NCBI RefSeq assembly: GCF_003236395.1 | Contig: NZ_POUD01000038.1 | Location: 1-46,446 of the forward strand | DNA: 46,446 nucleotides | Direction of reading: 5' to 3' | Origin: Nonomuraea aridisoli | Lineage (GTDB): Bacteria; Actinomycetota; Actinomycetes; Streptosporangiales; Streptosporangiaceae | Shown here: positions 16,927 through 24,654 of the stretch, one piece after another | Layout: the number at the start of each line of letters is the position of its first letter | Numbering within the stretch: position 1 is the stretch's first letter | Position numbers and translations under genes: made by a program | The notes under the pieces: model-generated | Seen by the model: the letters and a program-made list of their open reading frames with translations, nothing else | Database searches by the model: none | Told to the model about the DNA's origin: nothing

Positions 16927-17793
16927 ATGGACGAACGATCAACCCCTTTGTCCCGGGTGCTGCGGCAGGCGGGCGGCCCGGAGGTCCTCGACGTCCTGGC
17001 CGAGCGGCTGTCCGGCGCCGACCTCACCACGCTGCTGCTGGAGGTGATGCGCCGCCGCTCGCGCGGCCTCACCCCGGCCGACGTGCTGCGCCGCTACGGT
17101 CACGACCGCTTCGTCGCCCCCGCGCAGGTGCCGTTCGCCCGGCTGCGGCGCACCGAGGAAGCGGTGCTGTCGGCGCTGCCGGACGACGTCGAGGTGATCA
17201 CACCTGCGCCGGTCGCGCCGCTCGGCACCCACGCCGTGCTCGGCCCGGTCGACCAGAACAACGTGGTCACCACCATCAGGAACAGCGAGGTCGCCGCCGA
17301 CCCCACCAACGCCCTCGCCCTGGAGGCCGCGGCGCGCCGCCGCGCCGACCCGTCCCGTACGGTGCGCCTGGCCGCCGTGCAGCGCGTGGTGCGCGCCCAG
17401 CAGGTCGAAGGCGCCGGCTTCCACGCCCACTTCACCCTGTTCGCGCTGGTCACCGCCGGACGCGACACCGGCGACCTGGCGTTCGAGCGCGAGCACGCGG
17501 CCGAGCACCTGGCCGTCCTGACCGCCGCCGTACGCGCCTGCGGGGAGGCCGATCCGCAGGCCCGCGTCACCGTCCTGGACGAACGCTTCGAGCGGGTGGC
17601 GGCCGAGCTCGACGCCAAGCCCGACCCCGGGCGCGCCGGCGGGCGCGGCTACTACAAGGGCCTGTGCTACAAGGTCCACGGCAAGGGCCTGGAAGTGGGC
17701 GACGGCGGCTTCGTCGACTGGACGGCCCGCCTGCTCGGCAACCGCAAGGAACGCCTCATCATCAGCGGCCTCGGCCTCGACCGGCTGGCCTGA
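16927..17793 (+). CDS. Conserved protein of unknown function
   Basis: A 288-residue soluble protein. The central region is the most distinctive: APLGTHAVLGPVDQNNVVTTIRN and EVAADPTNALALEAAARRR (about residues 97-140). This pattern recurs in uncharacterised proteins of Firmicutes and Actinobacteria and faintly recalls class II aminoacyl-tRNA-synthetase/HisZ cores; I cannot confirm a relationship. The N-terminus is helical (LSRVLRQAGGPEVLDVLAERL) and the C-terminus has GYYKGLCYKVHGKG and GGFVDWTARLLGNRKERLIISGLG, which looks like a closed ligand-binding or catalytic core. ATG 16927 is chosen over TTG 16918. Nucleotide- or tRNA-related chemistry is only a guess. Confidence 0.7.
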   Translation: MDERSTPLSRVLRQAGGPEVLDVLAERLSGADLTTLLLEVMRRRSRGLTPADVLRRYGHDRFVAPAQVPFARLRRTEEAVLSALPDDVEVITPAPVAPLGTHAVLGPVDQNNVVTTIRNSEVAADPTNALALEAAARRRADPSRTVRLAAVQRVVRAQQVEGAGFHAHFTLFALVTAGRDTGDLAFEREHAAEHLAVLTAAVRACGEADPQARVTVLDERFERVAAELDAKPDPGRAGGRGYYKGLCYKVHGKGLEVGDGGFVDWTARLLGNRKERLIISGLGLDRLA

Positions 17794-17826
17794 TTCCGGA
17801 GTTTTCCCAGGTCAGCGCCGTATGTG

Positions 17827-17843
17827 AACGCGTTGTTCGCGTT
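17827..17843. promoter_or_regulatory. Inverted repeat upstream of the NmrA-like gene
   Basis: AACGCG (17827-17832) and CGCGTT (17838-17843) are perfect complements separated by five bases, about 35 bases upstream of the ATG. The size and symmetry suit a TetR- or HxlR-type dimer, but no such regulator gene is adjacent. Confidence 0.35.
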
Positions 17844-17877
17844 TGCGTCCGGAAAACGGGCCCGTCAGGATGGCGGC

Positions 17878-18738
17878 ATGCGCGTCCTTGTCACCGGAGC
17901 GACCGGAAACATCGGCCGGCTCGTCGTCGAGAGGCTCGTCCGGGCGGGCGTCACCGTCCGCGCGATGAGCAGAGACCCCGCCCGCCTGCCCGAGGGCGTC
18001 GAACCGGTGCGCGGCGACCTGGCCGACCCCGAGAGCCTGCGGCCCGCGCTGGAGGGAGTGGACCGGATGTACCTGTTCCCCCACGCCGCCACCGCGCGCC
18101 AGGTGGCCGGCCTGGCGGAGCGGGCGGGCGTGCGCCGGGTCGTCGTCCTGTCGTCGGGGGCGGTGACCGGCGGGTACGACGACCACTTCCACCTGCCGGT
18201 CGAGCAGGCGGTGGAGAAGTCGGGGATGGAGTGGACGCACGTGCGCCCGGGGGAGTTCATGCTGAACAAGCTCTGGCTGTGGGGCCCGTCGATCCGCGCC
18301 GAGCGCGTCGTCCGCGAGCCGCTGCCCGACCTGGCCTGGTGCCCGGTGCACGAGTACGACATCGCCGACGTGGCCGTGGCCGCCCTGCTGGAGGACGGCC
18401 ACCACGGAGTCGCGTACACGCTGAACGGCCCCGAGTTCGTCAGCCGCCGTGACCAGGTGCGCGCCATCGCCGCGGCCGTCGGCGAGGAGATCCGCCTGGA
18501 GCAGGTCACCGCGGCCCACGCCAGGGAGCTCTACCTGGCGCAGGGCGGTTTCGCGGCGGCCAACGCCGACTTCCTCACCGGCTTCGAGGACTACTCGGGA
18601 GAGGCGGCCGACCCGGAGGAGGAGCAGGAGCCCGGCCCGGCGGCGTTCGGGCCGATGCCGACCGCCGAGGCGGTCACCGGCAGGCCCGCCCGCACGTTCG
18701 CCGAGTGGGCCCGCGACCACGCCGCCGACTTCGCCTAG
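17878..18738 (+). CDS. NmrA-like NAD(P)-binding protein
   Basis: A 286-residue atypical SDR. It begins MRVLVTGATGNIGRLVVERL, with the GxxGxxG dinucleotide motif, and has RVVVLSSGAV at the usual SDR serine position but no classical YxxxK pair, as in NmrA/HSCARG-type proteins. The C-terminal half (HEYDIADVAVAALL, YTLNGPEFVSRRDQV) is the family's substrate domain. These proteins often reduce quinones or act as redox sensors. ATG 17878 is chosen because the earlier in-frame ATG at 17824 would place the promoter-like repeat inside the gene. The stop TAG interlocks with the stop of the MmcQ gene on the other strand in the shared bases CTAG. Confidence 0.85.
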   Translation: MRVLVTGATGNIGRLVVERLVRAGVTVRAMSRDPARLPEGVEPVRGDLADPESLRPALEGVDRMYLFPHAATARQVAGLAERAGVRRVVVLSSGAVTGGYDDHFHLPVEQAVEKSGMEWTHVRPGEFMLNKLWLWGPSIRAERVVREPLPDLAWCPVHEYDIADVAVAALLEDGHHGVAYTLNGPEFVSRRDQVRAIAAAVGEEIRLEQVTAAHARELYLAQGGFAAANADFLTGFEDYSGEAADPEEEQEPGPAAFGPMPTAEAVTGRPARTFAEWARDHAADFA

Positions 18739-19085
18739 GGCTGGGCGGCGCGCTCCTGCTCCAGGCGCACCTTCTTGGGCACGCACATCCGCCAGGCGTC
18801 GAGCACCAGCTCGCGCGTCTCGGCGGCGTCGAGGGCGGCGAGCCGGGCCACGACCCAGTTGAACCGCAGGTCCGACTCGCGGGGCAGCAGGAACTTCGCC
18901 GGCTCGGCCGCGACCAGCGCAGCCCGCTCCTCCTTCGGGAAGCCGAAGCCCATCAGCGTCTCGTCGCGCGAGAACGCCACGTAGACGATGCTGCCGACCC
19001 GGAACTTCACCCGGTCGCGGATGAGGTGCTCCGACGTGCGCGGGAGCGTGAGCGCGAACCGGCGTACGTCCTCGACGGTGACCAT
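18735..19085 (-). CDS. MmcQ/YjbR-family protein
   Basis: A 116-residue small protein of the MmcQ/YjbR (DUF419) family. This family has a compact alpha/beta double-stranded-DNA-binding-like fold. Family features are VEDVRRFALTLPRTSEH at the N-terminus, KFRVGSIVYVAFSRDETLMGFGFPKEER in the middle and LRFNWVVARLAALDAAETRELVLDAWRMCVPKK at the end. DNA binding is suggested by the fold but has not been shown generally. It overlaps the last 4 bases of the convergent NmrA gene. Confidence 0.88.
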   Translation of the reverse strand: MVTVEDVRRFALTLPRTSEHLIRDRVKFRVGSIVYVAFSRDETLMGFGFPKEERAALVAAEPAKFLLPRESDLRFNWVVARLAALDAAETRELVLDAWRMCVPKKVRLEQERAAQP

Positions 19086-19094
19086 GCGGCCACG

Positions 19095-19511
19095 CTACCG
19101 GTTGCCCTCCGCGGCCGAGATGTCGGCGAGCGCCGAGTCCGGGTCGCGCTCGACGGCCAGGTCGCCCAGGCTCACGATGCCGATCGCGCGGCCGTCCTCT
19201 ACCACCGGCAGGCGGCGTACGGCGTGCGAGCGCATGAGCCGCACGGCCTGGTCGATGCTCGTGTCGGGGCCGACCGCCTCGATCGACGGGCTGCACGCCT
19301 CACGCACCGGCGTGTCCGGGCCGCGGTCGTCGGCGATGACGCGCACCGTGATGTCGCGGTCGGTGACGATGCCCTGCATGCGGCCGTTGTCGTTGACGAT
19401 GATGGCCCCGGTGTCGTTGTCGCGCATCAGCGCGGCCGCGACGGACACCGGCTGATCGCCCTCGACGGTCGCCGGGTGCGACGTCATCACATCTGCGACG
19501 GTCTTCGCCAT
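19095..19511 (-). CDS. CBS-domain pair protein
   Basis: A 138-residue protein made of two CBS motifs (a Bateman module). The first runs from [35 protein letters not shown] to about residue 62 (GIVTDRDI), and the second from [36 protein letters not shown] to [11 protein letters not shown]. Such modules bind adenine nucleotides; stand-alone pairs in actinobacteria are often dormancy or stress induced. ATG 19511 is preceded by AGGAGG at ideal spacing. A GGGTAG box (minus strand, plus 19545-19550) with GTGATT 13 bases upstream could be a stress-sigma promoter, but the match is weak. Confidence 0.9.
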   Translation of the reverse strand: MAKTVADVMTSHPATVEGDQPVSVAAALMRDNDTGAIIVNDNGRMQGIVTDRDITVRVIADDRGPDTPVREACSPSIEAVGPDTSIDQAVRLMRSHAVRRLPVVEDGRAIGIVSLGDLAVERDPDSALADISAAEGNR

Positions 19512-19589
19512 GGGAACCTCCTGGTAGGTCGGTCGCCGCACCCTCTACCCGGGTCGATGGGCGAATCACGACGCGACCCGCATCCGGCG

Positions 19590-20993
19590 TCAGAGCCGCT
19601 TGGCCGCCAGCCTGATCTCGTCGAGCAGCACGACCAGGTCCTGCTCGGTGGTGTCCGGGTGCAGGAAGCACGCCCGCAGCGCGTCGCGCCCGCCCAGCCG
19701 CGTGCCGGTGATGAACGCGTTGCCCCGCCGCTGCACCGCCACCGGCAGGGCCCGGTTGAGCGCGTCCAGGTCGCCGGCGCCCGCCGTGTACCGGAAGGCC
19801 GTGATCGAGGTGGTCACCGGCGCCAGCAACTCGAAGTCGCCGGACTCCGCCACCAGCTCGGCCAGCCTGCGCGCCAGCCACGTCGTGTGGTTCACCAGGC
19901 GCGTGATGCCCGACCGGCCCAGGTACGACATGGTGGCCCACGTCTTCAGCGCCCGGAACGGGCGGGTCTGCTCCGGACCGTACTCGGCGAACCACCCCAG
20001 GTCGCCGGCGTTCTCGTCCACCAGGTACGACGGCACCAGGCTGAAGGCCGCCCGCGCCGCCGACGGGTCGCGCAGCAGCGCGCAGCCGCAGCCCACGGGC
20101 ACGCCCAGCCACTTGTGCGGGTCGAGGGCGAGGGAGTCGGCCCGCTCCAGGCCCGCGTAGTGCGGCGCCGCGCCGTCGGCCAGGATGCCGAGCGCGCCGT
20201 ACGCGCCGTCGACGTGGAACCAGAGCCCGTGCTCGGCCGCGACGTCGGCGATCTCGTCCAGCGGGTCCACCGCGCCGGAGTTGACGGTGCCCGCGCTGCC
20301 CGCCACGCAGAACGGCCGCAGCCCGGCCGCCAGGTCCTCGGCCACCATGGAACGCAGCGCCGCCACGTCCATCCGGTACGCCGCGTCCACCGGCACCGTC
20401 CGCACGTTGCGCGCCCCCAGGCCGAGCAGCTGGGCCGCCTTGTGCAGGCAGCTGTGGCCCTCCTCGGTGACGTACATGACCATGGCCGGCCGGCCGGACA
20501 GCCCCTCCTCACGGGCGTCCCACCCGTCGGCCAGCGCCGCCCGCTGCCGGGCGGTCGCCAGGCAGATCACCGTGGCCATGGACGCCCCGCTGGTCAGCAG
20601 CCCGCCGCCGGGCGGGTGCGGGAAGCCGACGAGCCCGGCCAGCCAGCGCACCACCGCCCGCTCCAGGTGCGGCCCGGCGTGGTCGCCGCCCGCGCAGCTC
20701 GGGTTGAACGCCGCGGCCAGCGGCTCCACGACGACGCCCGCCGGGTTGGGCGGCGAGTTCACCCAGCCGAAGAACCGCGGGTGCCCGTTGCCCATCGGGT
20801 ACGGCAGCACGTGCTCGCGCGCGTCCTCCAGCAGCGCGTCGAGCGGGCGGCCCTCCTCGGGCAGGTCCTGTCCGGTCAGCCAGGCCAGCTCGTCGCCGGG
20901 CACCGGCCGCCAGACCGGCCGGTCGGCGACGCCCGCGAGGTGGTCGGCCATGATCTCGGCCGCCTTGGCTCCGGCCAGGCGCAGCTCATCCAT
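19590..20993 (-). CDS. PLP-dependent group II decarboxylase
   Basis: A 467-residue pyridoxal-phosphate enzyme of the group II decarboxylase family (aromatic amino acid/glutamate/diaminobutyrate type). The cofactor lysine is K294 in [11 protein letters not shown]. The PLP-stacking histidine is in [16 protein letters not shown] and the aspartate in [10 protein letters not shown]. The N-terminal [22 protein letters not shown] and [20 protein letters not shown] segments are typical. The substrate amino acid is not decidable. Its start overlaps the end of the XRE-cupin regulator by 8 bases, so the regulator probably controls it. No exporter or aminotransferase partner is adjacent. Confidence 0.88.
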   Translation of the reverse strand: MDELRLAGAKAAEIMADHLAGVADRPVWRPVPGDELAWLTGQDLPEEGRPLDALLEDAREHVLPYPMGNGHPRFFGWVNSPPNPAGVVVEPLAAAFNPSCAGGDHAGPHLERAVVRWLAGLVGFPHPPGGGLLTSGASMATVICLATARQRAALADGWDAREEGLSGRPAMVMYVTEEGHSCLHKAAQLLGLGARNVRTVPVDAAYRMDVAALRSMVAEDLAAGLRPFCVAGSAGTVNSGAVDPLDEIADVAAEHGLWFHVDGAYGALGILADGAAPHYAGLERADSLALDPHKWLGVPVGCGCALLRDPSAARAAFSLVPSYLVDENAGDLGWFAEYGPEQTRPFRALKTWATMSYLGRSGITRLVNHTTWLARRLAELVAESGDFELLAPVTTSITAFRYTAGAGDLDALNRALPVAVQRRGNAFITGTRLGGRDALRACFLHPDTTEQDLVVLLDEIRLAAKRL

Positions 20994-21606
20994 CGGGCGT
21001 GTCCTTCCATATGTCGTGCTGCCCGACTCCGCCCAGCTCCATGGCCAGGTAGTAGACGCAGTCGGTGGTGGCGTCGTTGGCGAAGGAGTGGCGGCAGTCG
21101 CCCGGGTAGTACGCCGAGTCGCCGGCCGCCAGCGCGTACGGCCTGCCGTTGATGGTCAGCCGCAGGCTGCCGCTCTCGACGGCGAGGTACTCCCGCGACC
21201 CCGGCGCGTGCGGCGCGAACTCGCCCGCGTCCACGCCAGGACCGAGGGTCGTGCGCATGAACTCGAACTCCACCTCGTCCAGCACCGGCGACAACACGCG
21301 CCGCTCCCAGCCGGACGGGTCGCGCAGCACCCGCTGCTCGGCGTGGCGCAGCACCCGCACCGCCTCGTGCGCGGGCTCGTCCAGCAGCCGGGAGATGGAC
21401 GTGCCGAGCGCCGTGGCCAGCCGGTCGAGCACGAGCACGGTCGGCGTCTTGGCGCCCCGTTCGACCTCGGAGACCATGCTGCGGCTGATGCCGCTCAGCG
21501 CGGCCAGCCGTTCGATGGACAACCCGCGCGCCCGCCGCTCGCCGCGGACCCGCATGCCCAGCTCGGCCATGGACAGCCCGCTGGACAACACCCCTTCGCC
21601 GTCCAT
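20986..21606 (-). CDS. XRE-family regulator with a C-terminal cupin (PuuR-like)
   Basis: A 206-residue regulator. The helix-turn-helix is at residues 14-66 (MRVRGERRARGLSIERLAALSGISRSMVSEVERG) and the cupin ligand domain at about 115-190 (PGSREYLAVESGSLRLTINGR, then AGDSAYYPGDCRHSFANDA). This architecture is common in regulators of amine or amino-acid catabolism. ATG 21606 lies seven bases after TATAGT (minus strand, plus 21614-21619) and has no Shine-Dalgarno sequence, so I infer a leaderless transcript. GTG 21615 is also in frame but lies inside the -10 box. The decarboxylase gene follows with an 8-base overlap. Confidence 0.85.
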   Translation of the reverse strand: MDGEGVLSSGLSMAELGMRVRGERRARGLSIERLAALSGISRSMVSEVERGAKTPTVLVLDRLATALGTSISRLLDEPAHEAVRVLRHAEQRVLRDPSGWERRVLSPVLDEVEFEFMRTTLGPGVDAGEFAPHAPGSREYLAVESGSLRLTINGRPYALAAGDSAYYPGDCRHSFANDATTDCVYYLAMELGGVGQHDIWKDTPDG

Positions 21607-21611
21607 GTTTT

Positions 21612-21643
21612 CCACTATAGCGGCGAAATGTCCGCTTTAGTGG
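21612..21643. promoter_or_regulatory. Long operator palindrome over the XRE-cupin promoter
   Basis: The arms CCACTATAGCGG (21612-21623) and CCGCTTTAGTGG (21632-21643) are inverted repeats with one mismatch in twelve and an eight-base spacer. The left arm contains the -10 box TATAGT of the minus strand. The site is entirely within the last codons and stop of def. A dimeric regulator, most simply the XRE-cupin protein itself, is the obvious ligand. Confidence 0.6.
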
Positions 21644-22154
21644 ATTGTGCCGCCTGGTACGCGGCCAGCACCTGCTTGCGGCGCTTGGCCGGCAGCCGGT
21701 CGATGTAGAGGTGGCCGTCGAGATGGTCGGTCTCGTGCTGCAGGCAGCGCGCGAGCAGCCCGGTGCCCTCGACCGTGACCGGCCGGCCGTCGGCGTCGAG
21801 GCCGCGCACCGTGGCGCGGTCGGGGCGGGGGAGCGGCGCGTACTGGCCGGGGACCGACAGGCAGCCCTCGTCGCCGGTGTCGAGCCGCCGCTCGCCCAGG
21901 CCGGGCAGCTCCAGCTCGGGGTTGACCACCACGCCCTTGTGCCGCTCACCGGCGTCGTCGGGGCAGTCGTAGACGAACACGCGCAGCGGCACGCCGATCT
22001 GGTTGGCGGCCAGGCCCACGCCCTCGGCGGCGTACATGCTCGCGAACATGTCGGCGACCAGCGCCGCCAGCTCGTCGTCGAAGCGGGTGACGGGCTCGCA
22101 CGGGTGGTGCAGCACCGGGTCGCCCACGTGCACGATCGGCCGGACCTCTCCCAC
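21615..22154 (-). CDS. def: Peptide deformylase
   Basis: A 179-residue metalloprotease that removes the formyl group from nascent N-termini. All three motifs are present: GVGLAANQ at residues 45-52, EGCLSVP, and QHETDHLDG with the metal-binding histidines and catalytic glutamate. GTG 22154 has GGAGGGAGAGCC upstream. The open frame to 22202 would add a basic, non-family extension. The last ten codons double as the operator for the downstream regulator. Many actinomycetes carry two deformylases; whether this is the housekeeping copy is unknown. Confidence 0.93.
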   Translation of the reverse strand: MGEVRPIVHVGDPVLHHPCEPVTRFDDELAALVADMFASMYAAEGVGLAANQIGVPLRVFVYDCPDDAGERHKGVVVNPELELPGLGERRLDTGDEGCLSVPGQYAPLPRPDRATVRGLDADGRPVTVEGTGLLARCLQHETDHLDGHLYIDRLPAKRRKQVLAAYQAAQSTKADISPL

Positions 22155-22213
22155 GGCTCTCCCTCCAGGTAGACGCGACAAGTGTACGAGCGGAAGGCAC
22201 ATGTCCTGCTATG

Positions 22214-22250
22214 TCTCATATTTCAAGACATTCTCTCTTGAATAATGAGA
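22214..22250. promoter_or_regulatory. AT-rich 15-base inverted repeat between def and a methyltransferase gene
   Basis: The arms TCTCATATTTCAAGA (22214-22228) and TCTTGAATAATGAGA (22236-22250) match at 13 of 15 positions around a seven-base spacer. The site lies in the 141-base divergent region, 45 bases upstream of ATG 22296. It is strikingly AT-rich for this genome. Size and symmetry suit a MarR- or TetR-like dimer; no such gene is adjacent. Confidence 0.6.
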
Positions 22251-22295
22251 TGGCGCTATGGTGGCGTGATCGGAGCCGAACGAAGGGGTTTGCCG

Positions 22296-23093
22296 ATGGA
22301 CGCCGTCTACACGCACGGCCACCACGAGTCCGTGCTGCGCTCACACCGCTGGCGCACCGCCGAGAACTCGGCCGCGTACCTGCTGCCGCACCTCAAGCCG
22401 CACATGAAGCTGCTCGACGTCGGCAGCGGGCCCGGCACGATCACCGCCGACCTGGCCGCCCGGGTCGCCCACGTCACGGCGTCCGAGGTGAGCGAGGACG
22501 CGCTGGGCCTGGCCAGGGCCGAGATCGCCGCCCGCGGGCTGGGCAACGTCGACTTCGCCGTGACCGACGTGCACGCGCTGGACTTCCCCGACGACACGTT
22601 CTGCGTCGTCCATGCCCACCAGGTGCTCCAGCACGTCGGCGACCCGGTGCGGGCGCTGCGCGAGATGGGCCGGGTGACCAGGCAGGGCGGGTACGTGGCC
22701 GTGCGCGACAGCGACTACGCGGGCTTCGTGTGGTACCCGCGGGTGCCCGCGCTGGACGACTGGATGGCGCTCTACCAGCGGGTCGCGCGGGGCAACGGCG
22801 GCGAGCCGGACGCCGGGCGGCGGCTGCTCTCCTGGGCCCGCGCGGCGGGTTTCACGGACGTCACCGCCACCTCGTCCACCTGGTGCTTCGCCACGCCGGA
22901 GGACCGGGCGTGGTGGGGCGGCATGTGGAGCGAGCGCGTCCTGCGCTCCGCCATGGCCGAGCGGGCCCTGGCCACCGGCGCCGCCACGGAGGCCGACCTG
23001 CGGCGCATCTCCGAGGGCTGGCTGGAGTGGGCCGCCGCCGAGGACGGCTGGCTCTCCCTCCTGCACGGCGAGATCATCTGCCGGGCCGGCTAG
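22296..23093 (+). CDS. UbiE/COQ5-like SAM methyltransferase
   Basis: A 265-residue class I methyltransferase. Motif I is LLDVGSGPGTITADLAARV at about residues 39-57, the acidic motif II is ASEVSEDALGLA, and FVAVTDVHALDFPDDTF-type and VHAHQVLQHVGDPVRALREMGRVTRQGG segments match the UbiE-like group that methylates small molecules. The N-terminus YTHGHHESVLRSHRWRTAENSAAYLLPHL is characteristic of an actinobacterial subgroup. ATG 22296 has AAGGGG eight bases upstream; the upstream frame to 22245 is not family sequence. The palindrome upstream implies that the gene is regulated. Confidence 0.87.
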   Translation: MDAVYTHGHHESVLRSHRWRTAENSAAYLLPHLKPHMKLLDVGSGPGTITADLAARVAHVTASEVSEDALGLARAEIAARGLGNVDFAVTDVHALDFPDDTFCVVHAHQVLQHVGDPVRALREMGRVTRQGGYVAVRDSDYAGFVWYPRVPALDDWMALYQRVARGNGGEPDAGRRLLSWARAAGFTDVTATSSTWCFATPEDRAWWGGMWSERVLRSAMAERALATGAATEADLRRISEGWLEWAAAEDGWLSLLHGEIICRAG

Positions 23094-23114
23094 GACCCCT
23101 CGCTCGGGTTCGGG

Positions 23115-23630
23115 TCAGAGGCCGAGCGTGTGGGCGCGCTGCCACTGCGGGTCGCGGTAGATCACCATGTCCGTGCCGACCATCTCGTCCGGGGCCGACA
23201 ACATGGTGATCTCGCCCGCGGCCTGCAGCTGCAGCAGCAGGTCCCGCACCCGCGGCCCCACCGGCAGCCGCCCGGGAGGCAGGCCGAGCCCGTCCCTGAT
23301 CGTGTCGGCGATCTCCGACAGGCGGAACGGGCCGTCGAAGTGCTCCACCACCCCGCGCACCATGGTCATAGTGATCAGGTGCTCCGCCTCGGCGTGCGCG
23401 AGCTGCCAGGTGACCTGCTCGCTGCGCCGCCCCGTACCGGCACAGGACGTGCACGGCCGGCGCAGGCCCGGAGCGAGATCCTCCTCCGTCGAGCCGAGGC
23501 AGGCCGAGCAGAGACCGTTCTCGGCGGCGTGCACCTCCGCCGTCATCCGCCCGGTCAGCACGGCTCCGCACGTGCAGGCGTACGCGTCGCCGGGCATCCC
23601 GGTCTGAGGGGAGATCGCATGATTCGTCAT
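23115..23630 (-). CDS. Unknown protein with a cysteine-rich N-terminus and possible winged-helix C-terminus
   Basis: A 171-residue protein of unknown function. The N-terminal 65 residues hold C-T-C, C-S-A-C and C-T-S-C pairs, with the last in a CTSCAGTG segment like the DnaJ zinc repeats CxxCxGxG. A zinc site is therefore likely. The rest is helical: EAEHLITMTMVRGVVEHF, then LSEIADTIRDGL and VRDLLLQLQAAGEITMLSA, which could be a winged-helix fold. The ATG is at 23630. It is convergent with the methyltransferase gene (21-base gap) and precedes no obvious partner. Confidence 0.65.
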   Translation of the reverse strand: MTNHAISPQTGMPGDAYACTCGAVLTGRMTAEVHAAENGLCSACLGSTEEDLAPGLRRPCTSCAGTGRRSEQVTWQLAHAEAEHLITMTMVRGVVEHFDGPFRLSEIADTIRDGLGLPPGRLPVGPRVRDLLLQLQAAGEITMLSAPDEMVGTDMVIYRDPQWQRAHTLGL

Positions 23631-23651
23631 CGGTTCGACTCTACCGCCGGG

Positions 23652-24581
23652 TCAGGCGCGCAGGTCCGCCAGGCCGTGCAGGCGGCGCAGGGCCTTGCGT
23701 GCGGCGGCGGAGACCCGTTCGTCGGGGTGGTGGTCGATGAAGACGCGCAGCACCCGCGCCGTCCACGGATGGTCGCCGAACGCGAGGATGGCGATCGTCC
23801 CGGCCTGCTCCTCGGCGTCCATCCCCATGGCGACCGACTCGATCACCTCGCCGGTCTCGCCACCGAACTCCAGCAGCGCCGCGGCCATGTCCACCAGCAC
23901 CCAGGCCAGCTCCTCCGGGGCGGGACGGCGGTCCTCCCGCCCGACCCTGGCGGCGATCACGGCGCCCAGCCGGGGCTCGCCGATCAGCCCCGACAACGCG
24001 AGCCGCCCCTCGTCACCGAGGCTGGAGCCCAGCAGTTCCACACCGACCGCGCGGCTGAGCGGGCTGACCTCGCCGATCACCGAGGCGATCTCGAACGCCG
24101 CCGCGGCCCGCTCGCGGCCCTTCAGCCACCCCTCCAGCTCCTCGGCCCGCTCGGCCCGCGGGTAGGAGCGCAGGGCGTGCAGCAGGGTCGCCGCGTCGGC
24201 GTCGGCGAAGGAGCCCATGACCGGGATGTCCTGCCCGGTGGTCTCCGCGATGACCATCCGCGCCGCCCACAGGCCGAGCCAGCTCAGCGTGTACGGCTCC
24301 TCCTGGCGTACCAGCCCGAGGCCCGTGAGCGTCTCGGGCGCCGCGTCCTTGAGCGGTTCGCGCGACAGGTACATCCTGATCAGTTCGAGCAGCAGCCCTT
24401 CGTCGGCGGCGAGCCGTTCGCGGCAGTGCTGCGTCCAGGCGGCCAGCACGGCGGCGTCGTCGCCCTCCGGTTTCAGCTCGGCGGCGAGAGGGGCGGCGCG
24501 CACGGCCGCCGCGAGCGTGGCCTCGCCAGGCAGCCGGACCGGGGGCTGCAGGGGCAGCGTGTAGTCGTCGTAGGAGCTCAC
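23652..24581 (-). CDS. Helical-repeat protein of unknown function
   Basis: A 309-residue soluble, alanine- and leucine-rich all-helical protein. Helix pairs such as EVSPLSRAVGVELLGSSLGDEGRLALSGL and a final RVLRVFIDHHPDERVSAAARKALRRL suggest HEAT-like repeats. No catalytic motif, signal peptide or membrane segment is visible. Start GTG 24581 reads VSSYDDYTLPLQPPVRLPGE, with GGATGGGCGG upstream. It is divergent from the acetyltransferase gene across a 129-base region. Function unknown. Confidence 0.65.
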   Translation of the reverse strand: MSSYDDYTLPLQPPVRLPGEATLAAAVRAAPLAAELKPEGDDAAVLAAWTQHCRERLAADEGLLLELIRMYLSREPLKDAAPETLTGLGLVRQEEPYTLSWLGLWAARMVIAETTGQDIPVMGSFADADAATLLHALRSYPRAERAEELEGWLKGRERAAAAFEIASVIGEVSPLSRAVGVELLGSSLGDEGRLALSGLIGEPRLGAVIAARVGREDRRPAPEELAWVLVDMAAALLEFGGETGEVIESVAMGMDAEEQAGTIAILAFGDHPWTARVLRVFIDHHPDERVSAAARKALRRLHGLADLRA

Positions 24582-24654
24582 CCGCCCATCCTGTCGCGAG
24601 ATTTCGACTAAAGTGCCGCTGAAACCGAAAAGTAGGAAGAAAGGAGGCGCTGTG

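Noticed and set aside
19545..19569. Stress-sigma promoter upstream of the CBS gene
   Set aside because: GGGTAG with GTGATT is suggestive, but the spacing (13 bases) and -35 match are poor.
21607..21615. GTG 21615 as start of the XRE-cupin regulator
   Set aside because: It lies within the TATAGT -10 box; ATG 21606 sits at leaderless distance from it.
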